A stretch of DNA of 64,000 nt from Phalacrocorax aristotelis (Eukaryota; Chordata; Aves; Suliformes; Phalacrocoracidae): contig NC_134278.1 of the NCBI RefSeq assembly GCF_949628215.1, positions 48,760,191 through 48,824,190 on the forward strand, in the 5' to 3' direction. Positions 37,570 through 49,818 of this stretch are shown in pieces. The notes beneath the pieces were generated by a model, which saw only the letters and a program-made list of their open reading frames with translations, made no database searches and was not told the DNA's origin. The position numbers were made by a program, and so were the translations under genes. The number at the start of each line of letters is the position of its first letter. The stretch's first letter is position 1.

Positions 37570-38428
37570 GATGAGTGAACACAGAGCAGCTGTGCTGCCA
37601 TCCAGTGAGACCTGGACAGGCTGGGGAGCTGGGCCAAGGGGAGCCTCATGAAATTCAACAAGAGCAAGTGTAAGGTCCTGCACCTGGGGAGGAACAACCC
37701 CAGGCACCAGTACAGGCTGGGGGATGAACTACGGGAAAGCAGCTCTGTTGAGAAGGACCTGGGAGTGCTGGTGGACAGCAAGCTGACCCTGAGCCAACAA
37801 TGTGCCCTTGTGGCCAAGAAGGCCAACAGTATCCTGGGGTGCATTAAAAGAAGTTGTGGCCAGCAGGTCAAGAGAGGTTATCCTACCCCTCTACTCTGCC
37901 CTAGCCAGACCACATTTGGAGTGCTGTGTCCAGTTTTGGGTCCCCCAGTTTAAGGACAGGGAACTGCTCGAGCAAGTCCAGGGGAGAACTACCAAGACAA
38001 TCAGGGGACTGGAGCATCTCCCTTATGAGGAAAGGCTGAGAGACCTGGGTTTGTTTAGCCTGGAGAAGAAAAAACTGAGGGGGGAATCTTATCAATGCTT
38101 CTAAATATCTAAAGGGTGGGCGTCAGGAAGATGGGACCGGACTCTCTTCAGTGGTGCCCAACGACAGAACAAGGGGCAATGGGCTCTAGCTGGAACACAG
38201 GAAGTTCCACCTCAGTATGAGGAAAAACTTCTTTAGTGTGAGGGTGCCAGATCAGTGGAACAGGCTGCCCAGAGAGGTTGTGGAGTTGCCTTCCCTGGAG
38301 ACATTCAAAACCCGCCTGGACGCATTCCTGTGCCCCCTGATCTGGGTGTCCCTGCTCAAGCAGGGGGGTTGGACAAGATGATCTCCAGAGGTCCCTTCTA
38401 ACCCCTACCATTCCCTGAGTCTGTGAAG
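37570..38428 (+). mobile_element. CR1 LINE 3' part, plus orientation
   Basis: It is 5'-truncated, starting near GCCATCCAGTGAGACCTGGA. It ends near 38428 with a short, degraded tail (CCATTCCCTGAGTCTGTG). It contains the RT C-terminal and thumb region in broken frames. Of the CR1 copies here it reads as one of the cleanest, and it matches the copy at 2029-2445 closely where they overlap. Confidence 0.96.
37648..38345 (+). pseudogene. CR1 ORF2 C-terminal fragment (frameshifted)
   Basis: The first frame gives [17 protein letters not shown], then [20 protein letters not shown] and [12 protein letters not shown]. Near 37850 the frame changes. The second frame reads [20 protein letters not shown] and [19 protein letters not shown], and it closes near 38100. 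The remaining CR1 C-terminal text ([11 protein letters not shown], then [13 protein letters not shown]) is in a third frame up to about 38345. These lesions rule out a working protein. The RT catalytic box lies upstream of the truncation and is absent. Confidence 0.9.
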
Positions 38429-38744
38429 TGCATTTTCAAGATACAGAGGTTTCCTAAGTGCATGTTTATGACAGCCATCCATACTGGTTTGCTCCAGCTG
38501 TCAGAAGAGCTCAGCAGGATGATGAGACAGAAGAGCAAGTAGACTCCTGAGGCCCCACTCAAGGGCTGTCTCCAAGGAATGGTCACCAGAATTAAACCCT
38601 GGGTAAAAAACACAGACACTACTTCTGGATACTTCCAGACGTCCCTACCGAACTCATCTGTTCTGTGAGGCATCACACAGATACACAAAGGGTGTCCCCT
38701 TTCATCAGAAGTTTAAAGTCTAACTATAATAGCATGGGCCTACG

Positions 38745-38855
38745 TACAGAGACACAAAGTGATTTACTAAGGTTACAAAGGAGGTCAGTGGCAGAGGTAG
38801 ACATCAAACGTGAGCCTCTGCAGTCTCTGTGTAATCTGTCTGTCCATTGAACTTT
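38745..38855 (+). repeat. Probable L2/MIR-like fossil
   Basis: GACACAAAGTGATTTACTAA, then GGTTACAAAGGAGGTCAGTG and GCAGAGGTAGACATCAAACG, match the order of the L2-type 3' module (AAGTGACTTGCCCAAGGTCA, CACAGTCAGTGGCAGAGC). It is the clearest of the fossil-repeat candidates here and lies about 300 bp after the CR1 at 37.6-38.4 kb. Confidence 0.55.
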
Positions 38856-41800
38856 GCTGGCTGTTAAGCACAAAGACAACGACAGAGTAAAAGCCCCTGG
38901 TGAACTCACATCAAACCAGTCAAGACTGAGTAACAAAAAAGCCTGGTACTGGAGACAAGGACACAGAAGCAGAAAAAAAAAAAACTACAGTCCAGCAGTG
39001 CAAGACATGGCCAAAGGTGGGTTTTTTTTCTGTGAAAGACAATAAGGAAAAGATTTTTTCAGGCTTTTACACACACATAAATAAAGTACACATAGCTATG
39101 AGACATCATTAAACACACAGCTGACTCTAGAACAGTTTTAATCAAAGTATTAATATAACTTATAGAAAGCATAGCATTACATTAAAACTTAAGAGTTACT
39201 CACTCATACATTTCCATTAATTCAGTCCATTTCTCTGGTAACACTGTTAGCAAAGAGACAGGTAATCAGCACCAAATACACAGGAAGAAACTAATGAATA
39301 GCAAAGGCTAACCATGTTTGTCTGGTCTTTAAGACAGTTCTTAAAATGCCACAATCCAGTCAAGACTGGAGATGGAGATTCCAAATATGCTAAAATAAAC
39401 ATACTTCCACAAGAACCCTAAACTTAAATAAAGAAATCAACATCTACTTGAATTTCATCCAGCTGGATTTTCAACATTTGTGTGTGAATTACTTCAAGTA
39501 GTCAGGAGTACAGCTCTTTGCTGGTAATGAAGATAGTATTAACATTCAGAACTTTTTTTTTTAAAAGTAGACACACAGACACACACAGACTATTTAGAAG
39601 ACAAACAGGGAACATAAAGAAGGTGCCTTTCAAAAAGATGTTAACCAGCTAAGGACCAACAGCACAGGTATGATAAATAGCTCACGTGTGTCCCACCCAC
39701 AGAGTTTACATTTGGAATTTTGTTAAATTAGAGACACATTTTAGTAGTCACGCATGCTGTTGTGCTTAATGGAGAGCATCTTGTCTGCACAGAAGGAAGC
39801 CCCTTCTCATATATAAGCTAAAGCAGTGCCCTTTCAGCAGAAGCTGAACTTGCTTTAGCAAATACTGCCAAGAAAATCTACTTTAAGGCAAGTAGAGGGA
39901 GGAGGGTGTGAAATATCAAAATGATGAGTCAGCAGAAGGCTCATTCTGAGCTAGCGTCAAACCTGAAAGAGAAAATTCACCATCTCTATCAACTCTCCTC
40001 GAGACCTGCTGAGCCCAACCAGTCTTCCCAGTCTCCGAGGCAACAGACTGCAGCCTTCAGACCAGGTGGGGAAGAAAAAGAGGGTCGCATCTCAAGGAGG
40101 CCTGGGCACTTTTCCCACCCACCAGCTGAATGACATACCTGTTGTCCAAAACACCCATTATTCCACATCTACACTCAGGACGCTATCTTCAGTGAAGAAG
40201 TGAATAATCTCCACTTTCAGAAGTGTGCTTCTACCATTTATTTTCTCTTTTCTCACATTTACGTCTTACACCTAGAGCATCACTAATACATGCCACAAAT
40301 CAGGGGTAAAGAGTAGTCGTCGTCTCCAGGCCAGCTCACCAGGCCTAATCTATTATGGAACTTAGATTCCCTATAGTACAATCCCACCCTTTAGGTGGCA
40401 TACACCTAAAAGCCATAATGCCATAACATCCACAGGCATCCAAATAGCAATCAATAGCTGCATCACTTTATTTCCACAAAGACAGCAATTAGAAGAATTA
40501 ATCTAAAATAATGCTTATGCATAGTCTCACCTAAATACATCAGAATAAACTTAGCACAGGCAAGCTGTGTATTGGATGCCTGTGAAATCCTTTCCTCATG
40601 TGCATGTGAACTAGTATCACTTCTCAAGTATTCACCTTTCTTTCCAATCCACGTAATTTGTGGACCAAGATGTTTTTATATACTGGACAGCACTAGGGTT
40701 CAGTTCCCTTGTACCAAAGGTTATAAATTTGACTAGACAGCAACAATTGCTTTTTAATCTAAGCAAACTGATCTGTCAGAGGCAATCAGTACAGTGAAGC
40801 TATCCCAGGAGAATCCTAATAATCCCGATGAATCACTCAGCGCTGTATGAAACTCAGTAGTTGAACTCTTGGCACAGAATGTCACAAGCACTTAATGCAG
40901 CAAGTATATACAGCTGCAAGCAGCGGGCTCAGGGATATATGCCTTCGTAGTGTTTGTACTCATGCTGAAATTCTACACCTTTTGGTATTAATTAGTTTCT
41001 AATCATATTAGCATAACTTTTTTAGCAATATCTTATAGAAAAAAACTAACACACGTTTAAGGATGTTATTTGCTATTCTTATCAATGGGTACATGTTACA
41101 TTCAGAGGAAATGGTCCAGAAAAGTCTGGGTGAGAAATGGGAAGGGTTCTGTTGTAAGAGAAAATTTAGCAATAAACAACAGTCAATGGTGTCTTCCATC
41201 CATTTTGGTCTCCTCATCAATTTCAGAGGAGAAATTCTGATGGACCATTGCAGCCCTTCTCACTGGTGTTTTGAGCCTATCTGTAACATCTCAAACATAC
41301 TAAGTGAGCATTCTAAAAATGATGTGCTCCAACTAAATTATACACCATGTATGGAAAGACATGCAATAATGCCATTTTTTAAACCCAAACTATTTTCATT
41401 CAAATTTTATTAATTTATTCTTAGTTCAAATTACATGCAGATTTTTATAACTGCAACTAGAAATACTGCTTTATACGCATAACTAGAAATGTTTCAATCT
41501 ACCTAATTGTATAGTGCTATTTTTAAATGAAACTAAGTATAAAAGTAAGCCAGTAACCTTACACTAGTTTTATGTGGCTTGATTCACATTGCCTCTGAGC
41601 TACAGCTAGTCCCACAGAAGCATAACAACTCTGTTCCTGTCCTTAGAGAGTAAAAAAGATTGTGGAATTGACAAGTGTGTCTATAAAACATATATCATAG
41701 CCTCTAGTCTACCAGCTGTATGATTATCTACAGTAAGTCTAGGTATAAACAGATGTTCTGACTTGAAAAGCACTTATCTTCACAACTCAAGAATCCCCAA

Positions 41801-42159
41801 GGAAGTTTAGTCTAGTTGGTTTAAAGCTTCGGTTCTTAGCATCAGTTTCGTAGTTGGCCAATTTTACTTCTTAACTGGAAAAATACTCACCTATGGGCAT
41901 GCTAAAAATTCTTAGTAATAACAGCTGCATATACAAACTACTGATTTGCCCATAATTTCAACTGCCTAACTGAAAACTCACCCACTATTTCAAAATGAAG
42001 GTAAGGAAACCAAACATACATGCAAAATCCCCAACTACAAGACTAAAATTGAAAGCCGACTTTATTTAACCTATACTAAAATCATGCAGTTAGTAGCATT
42101 AATAGAGGAAATACAAAATCTCTGCAGCCTAAAACACTGGTGTTTAGCATTTTGCTATA

Positions 42160-42300
42160 GTAGCACTAATTATATTGTAAATATATTTTCAATATATTAC
42201 ATATAATGTAAATGCTGGGGGTTATGTTATGTATATATTTAATATATAGTTGGTTTATATTTATTTAAATATTTATTGTTATATGTTATATACAATAGAG
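42160..42300. repeat. AT-rich low-complexity tract
   Basis: Repeated ATATAT, TAAATAT and TTATATTTATTT units occur with very little G or C, apart from one short GGGGG. Confidence 0.75.
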
Positions 42301-43166
42301 CATGGAAACTATAGAGAAAAAGAAACCAGTCTTCAAAACCTGAAAAGCTGTCTTGGGAAAACACCTTCTTCTCCACTCTTCAACACCTGCATTGCATTCC
42401 AAAAGCTTGTGGTAGAGATAAAACATGCTACCAGATCACTATGCCTACCTGGTAAGGCAGGGTCATCCATTTCTTCTTACCACAGTTCACATTTATCAGT
42501 CTGTTGATTAATCAGATGGTTTTCTTCAAGCATTCTTTCTAACATGCAAGAAAAATTCCCCTACAGTACCATCTTCTGCAAAGGGAACTGCTTACCTACT
42601 ACCTGGAACAGAGAATACCAGAATGGCAGCCAATAAAGCGTTATGTTCAATTTAATACTGCAACTATTTGGCTTCTTAAGTCCCCACTCCAGAAGGACTT
42701 TCTGTAGTAAAAGCGGCTCCTAAAAAATGATCTTGCATCAGAAGTAGGGATTGCCTAGTGTACAGGTTCCTGTGCATTATATGCTGACACCAACTCAGAT
42801 TTCTTCTAGAAGCTATCCTGTCTTCTTTTCCTCCTCACATTTCTGTTGGTTAATCAAGAGACTTGAGGATGACCTCAATCATGAGCCAACAACTTCTATT
42901 TAATACACATAAAAAGAGAAGTATGTAAGATGGGGGAAAAAAAAAAAAGAGAAGGAAAACCTTGAAGAAGTCCTGCTTCCCAGTCTGGTCTGCCAGCATT
43001 AGGCAGACATCAGACCTTCCTTCTTAAACTGCCAGTATTACTGTATTTGATCTCAACTTTCTCCTCTACTTCCCCCACTAGGCCAGGACACACTATTCCT
43101 GTTCTGCCTTTCCTCCCCACTTCCCAAAAAGCTAAGGTACAGAAGCAAAACTGCAACTTGGGAAGC

Positions 43167-43180
43167 GGGGGGGGGGTGGG
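43167..43180 (+). repeat. G10-T-G3 tract
   Basis: Ten consecutive G, then T and GGG, in otherwise unremarkable intergenic DNA. Confidence 0.8.
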
Positions 43181-46100
43181 AGATGACAGTAAAACACCCC
43201 TATCTTCCTATCTTTACAGATTATAAGCCCTATAAGGTGAATATTGTCTCCATTCCGGAGACTGCAGTGGTGTTACAACAGGAGCAAAGTATTAAGATAA
43301 GGCATTCCTTAATTCTCTAGATGCCTTCCTTCTTCATAAAGGTGCCAAAAAAAGATTTGATTTGTGAATTCACTAGACTTTTTGAAATTATCAACACAAA
43401 AGTTGTATTAGAAAGTGGGATACACTAGAGTAATTTTTCAATATCCTTTAGTACTTTCATAATTGCTTGAAACATTTCTTTAATAGGATATTTTATAAGC
43501 AGTTATTTACAAAGTCTTTAAAATGGTGACTGGATGGTCTTAGCAAGACTTCTGAGTATGTTGGGCTTTTTTTTTTCTTAAGTCTAGAAGAAACATGAAA
43601 AATTTATCAGTGAGAAATTTGCCTTTTGTCAAGATTTGCTGACACACTATCAGTGGTAGCACCCTGCAAGGAATTCAAGGTTACTCTAGACAACAACCAA
43701 GCATAACCAAACCCAGTGTCTTTACTGAACCACAAATCCAGAACTCAGCAACTGTATTTAAATACCAAGAATAACTCACACAAAGAACTAAAATAGCGTT
43801 ATTACAAAAATAGTTAATCCTGTTGGGAGCATGCAGCAGCTGCATTCTTTAGATTCAATCAGTTAAAAAATTTAAGCCTTGATCACTGAGGGAACTCTGG
43901 ATTTTGCTCTTCAGCCACAGATGCCTGGCTAGCAGAGAGCACTGGGAGGAATGGAAGCAAGCCAGTGCCAGCAGAAGACCTGCCTGACCTGTAAAGGACC
44001 TCTGGTGTCCAAGAAGGAGAACTGCAAAGACTACTTTCCTTCAGAGTGAAGGATCAACCATCAACCCACTACGTTTACAAAAGGAACAGCAATCCCTTGG
44101 TTCAGTTCTACACCTCATTCCTGGAAAATCTGCTACACATGAAGACTTGGAGGAACACCTCCAGAGGACTGTTCACCTGCATATCATGAGGGACAAATAA
44201 GGGCTTGTTTATTTATTTATTCAAAAGGTTTAGGAAAGCAATCTGAGCAATCTTCTTCCCTCTTCCTTGCTCTATGCACCGTAACTCCAGGTTGGCTGTG
44301 ACTGGAGAGAGCTTCCACTCCTGCTCAGGTCTGGAAGGGGAAGAGCAAGGCTTTTCTGAGGCACTACAGAATTCTACTGGCAGAGCTGAATCAGCTCATT
44401 AGACTACAATTTTGAGTTTATGCTCTTGCACAGAAAAGTTCACATGCTTCCAAGGTGTAGGTGGTTCTAATATTTTTTTACTGTATATGTAGAAGTCTCC
44501 AAGTGTCTGGAAAATTCAGGCCAACCACCTTCTCCCTCTCATTCCATTTTCAATCTTATTAACTATGGAACATACAGTAGAAGTCATTATGCTACATTTC
44601 ACAGTTTATGGTTTTAATGGTTTTGCAACATTAGATGCACAACACATTTTCAAGCATCAAAAACTAGGCTTTGCTATCTAACATTTCATAAAGATAATAA
44701 AAGTTAATGAGCACTCATGATCTATGATCTGACAAGACATCTTCTGTTCTTTCCGAGATGAAACACTCACCCTGCCTTGCTCCGGCACACTGGGAGAAAA
44801 CAAATATAAACCAATTAATCATTCTAAACTATAAGCTATATTAAGTTATAGTTTCTCAACAGGCTTTTCATACCCCATTGCTAATAGGGCACAGGTGTCC
44901 TAAAAAACAGTCTTTCAACACAATAATTAAATCCTGCTAACTTCACATGGTCAACTGCAGCGGACAGTACTGTTTAGCATTTCAGCAGGGAAAAAAACCT
45001 GTTCAAAACAAGCAATAACAAGGTTGCTGTTACACCAGGAGTCCAGTATCAAGAGCTCTGTTCCAATTTTCTACATATTTTCATCATGTTTTTTTATTAC
45101 AGAAGTATTTTTAAAAAATTTCATTCTGACCTATCACGGGAGTATCTGGCACAAATATTACAAGAAATACTACAAGATACTTCATGCAGAACATGACTAA
45201 CACCAGTATGGGGGAGGAAGGAGTAGTCTGCTTCGGAACCATTTGTGAGGCTGCAACAGGGAGATCTGTCATAGGGAACTGTTGAGAGAATTAAAATTCT
45301 GCACTTTGTTACATTTCAAAACCAGTTGCTGAGTGTTTTAGGAATACTATTTTGAGACCAAATTCAGCTTGTGATACCTTTGTCTATACCCACAGTATAA
45401 TACAAAAGTATAGGTGCAAAGAAAAATCTGATTCTTTTTTGCCCCTTCACTCAGCCATATGGTATGATGTGTTTTAGACACCACACAGGAGCGTGCAAGA
45501 TTTCTGATTCCTGCAAACCGCTCTATATTACCATGAAACAGAACACGTGAAATGAAAATAAGAAAAAAAATCAGACTATATAGTAGTTAATGAACAACAG
45601 TATTTACAGTAAAACCCTCGGATAAAGATAAAATCCCAGTTTACATAAAGAAAACAAATACGTAACTCCTAACACACACCTTATATTGCTCAAAACACTG
45701 TCCTGCAATCAATCTACCTTGCAGAGGCACACAAAGAAATAAGCTATAGAGCCAGGGAACCTTGCACTGCCCAACTGTGCAGAAAAGCAAAGTATTTTTG
45801 CTAACTGAAGGATCCAAGATAACTGGGATTTAATGCTAAAACCCCCACAGCCTCAAATGTCTAACCTAAATAGCCTAAGCTTCCTAGAGCATGCCAGAAA
45901 GAAACAGCATCTCTCCACTGACTGAAGCAATAGTTTAACCAGCTTTCACTGGATTGCCCTGCTGGAAGAACCTGCTCTTTCTGCTAACTAAAAGCAGTAT
46001 TCTCCCGTAAACTGCAGTCACAAACACTGCATAGGAATTTAAACCAACATTTATGCGCGCACAGGCACAAACAGAACTGGAAAGGAAATAAAGCTACTAA

Positions 46101-47251
46101 GTCTATGTATTAAGCTTAGCCCAAAGGAAAGTTACTGTGGCACCACTGAATCAGATGGTCCACAGATTTCTCTCTCAAACCTCAGAGAGATTATGTATGC
46201 TTTAGATTAAAATAAATAAATCAGACCTAAAAGAACAGCACCAAGTAAGCAGCCTAGACAGATCAGCTGGTGAAGTCAGGCTACACACATATTAGCACTT
46301 ACTGTAGGAAAACATGAATGGATTAGTGGCAAAGAGTTTGTGCTGAGGACCTGAACCTTAAAACTTACATGTTGGGGCGGGGTTCGCTATGCCTGAATAA
46401 CTCTTCATATCACCTCTTCAGATCAGTTAGGTCTTGCAGACATAATCAGATATTCATCCATTAGCATTTGGTACATTTTTGGATCACTTTTTTCTGTTTG
46501 GTTGCACCTGGAGAGAATCCAGTTTTCATTTCCTGAAGCAAAAGCATGACAAGCAGGGTTGACCAGAAGAAAAAACAACAAAACCTCGAACAAACCACCA
46601 CTCAGCCTGAGCCAAAACAATGATGTAGACCTACCCTAGGGTCCTTCGAAAGCAGTTATGTAAATGCATCATCTATCCCAACATGTGCAGCTACTTATCA
46701 AAAACACATACTGATAAGCCATTGCTGTGTATTTTTACATATTATTTGAGCAATACATTCTAATTTATACACATTTTGACATGAGATTCTAGTTATTATA
46801 GTCTTGCCAATAAGACCCCAATAAGGTCAAGTTCCTTCCTTGTGCATTTGCTTATGTCCATCCATACACTTCAACAATGTCTTCTTCAAATGCTGCTTCC
46901 ATGACAATTTAAGTTATAGTAAGATGAATAAAATCCTTGGAAGAAAAAGAATAAGCCACCCACAAAGACACACAAACTTGCCACATCCAGATTCTGTTAA
47001 AAATATTAAAATTTAATAATACCTTTTGAACATACAATTATGTCAAGGAAAGAGTAAAGGCATTCAAACGAATGGATATAGATCTTAAATAATATTTACA
47101 AATTCTAAACTGCAAGTTGGCTATAAAGTCACAAATACTTTAAATATTTAGTAGAATATAGTGTAAATTCTAATATAAATTAGATATTAACTTCATCTGT
47201 TATTTTTTCCAGTGATAACAGTCTAATCTTTACATACTATATACATTAAAA

Positions 47252-47803
47252 TACTAAAAAGTTATAAAAATTTATTTGTTACTGTGCAAAGAAATGGAAA
47301 ATACATCAGATCTTACTGTACAATATCCAAATTGAACTTTCTATCATGTTCTCTGCAAAAATAAACGGCACTTTCACATGCAACAAGGCATAAAGTACAA
47401 GTCTGTCCATTAGCAGTATGCCATCTGAGTGCAAAGTAAACTAAAACACAAATGTCATTCAACCATATAGTTGAATATCAAAAGTAAAGTGTGGGAAGAG
47501 ATTCTGACAAACTTTCTGATTCAGACCAAAGTAATAATGAGAAGCATGTAAACTGATTTTTCCATACAGATCTGTCATTTTTTTAAAAAATGGAAATACA
47601 GCATACTGAGAAGTTTGTTGTGACGGTATCAGTTACTTTGACAACACATAACGGAGGAAAAGCTGATGATCCCATACGAATACAGAAGCCCAGCCCTGCC
47701 AGTGGGCTGGGGCATCTAAGCTGCTTTTCTATTGACAGTTTGCAAAATTACTTCTGCCACTCTGAATTGCACATCGGTAGCCAGATGAGTTTTCTAGACT
47801 TTA
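47252..47803 (-). other. HACE1: HACE1 3' UTR (proposed)
   Basis: This is non-coding sequence after the stop codon, in the same exon. It becomes strongly AT-rich towards the left end and closes on the AATAAA hexamer at 47271-47276. The left end is an estimate of about 20 bases past that hexamer. A longer UTR is possible, since an ATTAAA variant lies at 47012-47017 and further AATAAA copies occur near 44210. No transcript evidence can be seen in the sequence. Confidence 0.6.
47271..47276 (-). terminator. Candidate poly(A) signal for HACE1 (AATAAA)
   Basis: This is a canonical AATAAA on the minus strand, about 530 bases after the stop codon. It is followed by U-rich sequence with UGU-type motifs in the next 50 bases, as expected downstream of a cleavage site. 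It is the only canonical hexamer I found between the stop-codon overlap and about 46 kb. Confidence 0.6.

Positions 47804-47805
<2 letters not shown>
47800..47805 (-). terminator. AATAAA overlapping the HACE1 stop codon
   Basis: The stop region reads GCA TAA TAA AG on the minus strand, so an AATAAA hexamer spans the two stop codons. If used, it would give a transcript with almost no 3' UTR. Whether it is used cannot be told from sequence. Confidence 0.4.
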
Positions 47806-48478
<673 letters not shown>

Positions 48479-49195
48479 TTATAAGCCAAAAAATATAATC
48501 TCTACACTGCAAATATCTCTTACTGCTAGTAATTAGGCAGTTACTAATACTTTTATCAAGGTTCCCCCCTTCTCACCCATATCACAATTCTCATTGTCCA
48601 AATTCTTTTAATTACAATATTGAGTGACACATTTGTTCATTTACATCAGGCATCAAATTGTTCAACTGATACTTAAGAGAATTCTGTTTGCAAAGAGAAG
48701 TAATTTCTACAACCAGTTTTCAGAACAAAATGTCATCTCAGTTTAGGCAAACATCTCGTTATTTACATTTACAGTTTAAGAAACACTGTATCATAAAAAA
48801 AGTTTATTCCCTGATTACTATCTGTGGGACAACTGACCAAAGCATTCTTGACATGTCTTTTCATTTACTACTTCAGACAAAATATTTCAAGTAACTAATA
48901 AAACCATTACATCAGCAAGCAACAACCTATGGCAAAACCAGAACACACAAGAAAATCACTAGCATATTCAGGAAAGCATTCTCAATCATATTACTTTTTT
49001 TTCCCCTTTTACCAATATATCATTCAAAGATTACTCAAGGTGAAAATGGCCAATAGCCCTGGACTCTTCAGAGTCCCTCCCTATAATGTTAAAATGACAA
49101 ACAGAATAGAATTCATATATTTTTATAACATCAACTTAAGCTGGTATGCATTACAAAAAATAAAACACTTACAATGAAGGGATAAGAACTAATGA

Positions 49196-49818
49196 AGTTG
49201 AATGTGAGCCAGCAATGCATCCTTGCATCAAAGAAGGCCAGCAGCCTCTTGGGCTGCATCAGGAAGAATGTCACCAGCAGGTCAAGGGAGGTGATCCTTT
49301 CCCTGTACTCTGTGATAAACATCTGAAGCCCAGCTCCAAGCTCCCCACTACGGGAGGGATAGGGACATACTGCAGCAAGTTGAGGAAAGGGCCACAAAGA
49401 TGGTAAGGGACTGGAACACCTGACACAGGAGGAGAGCAAGCTGGGGCAGTTCAGCCTGGAGAAGAGAAGGTTCAGGGCAATCTGATCAATGTATATAATT
49501 TATTCCTCCCTTCAGGTAGTAAGATGGAGGCCAAGTCTCATGAGGGAGCATGCAGTGGCTCCCGGTGACAGGACAGGAGGCAGTGGGCACAAACTGAAAT
49601 CCAGGAAATTCTGTTTACACATGAGGAAAACTTTTTTACTGTGAGGTGGTCAAACACTGGAAATAAGTTGCCCAGAGAAGCTGAGGGGTCAGCACCCCGC
49701 AGAGAGTCAAAACATGACTGGACAAGACCTTGAGCATCCAGCCCTAGCTGACCCTGCCCTCAGCATATGATTGGACTAGACAATCTCCAAAGATCCTTTC
49801 CAATCTCAGCTATTCAGC
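49196..49818 (+). mobile_element. CR1 LINE 3' fragment inside a HACE1 intron
   Basis: On the plus strand it reads as a decayed CR1 ORF2 C-terminal region: AGCCAGCAATG (S-Q-Q-C-like), then AAGAAGGCCAGCAGC (KKAS), GGCTGCATC (GCI), and later TTCAGCCTGGAGAAGAGAAG (FSLEKR). The 3' end reads GGACTAGACAATCTCCAAAG and loses the usual tail repeats. Many indels and stops are present. It lies antisense to HACE1 and is 5'-truncated, as is usual for CR1. The divergence suggests an old copy. Confidence 0.9.

Larger units (their letters stand above)
38429..47251. other. Intergenic, downstream of HACE1, no gene seen
   Basis: It holds an L2/MIR-like fossil (38745-38855), an AT-rich tract (42160-42300) and a poly-G run (43167-43180). 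TTACAGATTATAAGCCCTAT near 43216 may be another ancient SINE/L2 scrap. AATAAA-rich sequence on the minus strand near 44208-44222 could serve a longer HACE1 3' UTR but is 3.6 kb from the stop. Open frames are rare and short across 43-47 kb. Confidence 0.65.

Noticed and set aside
37390..37871. Minus-strand open frames of 105 and 135 codons.
   Set aside because: They are antisense shadows of the plus-strand CR1 coding fragment.
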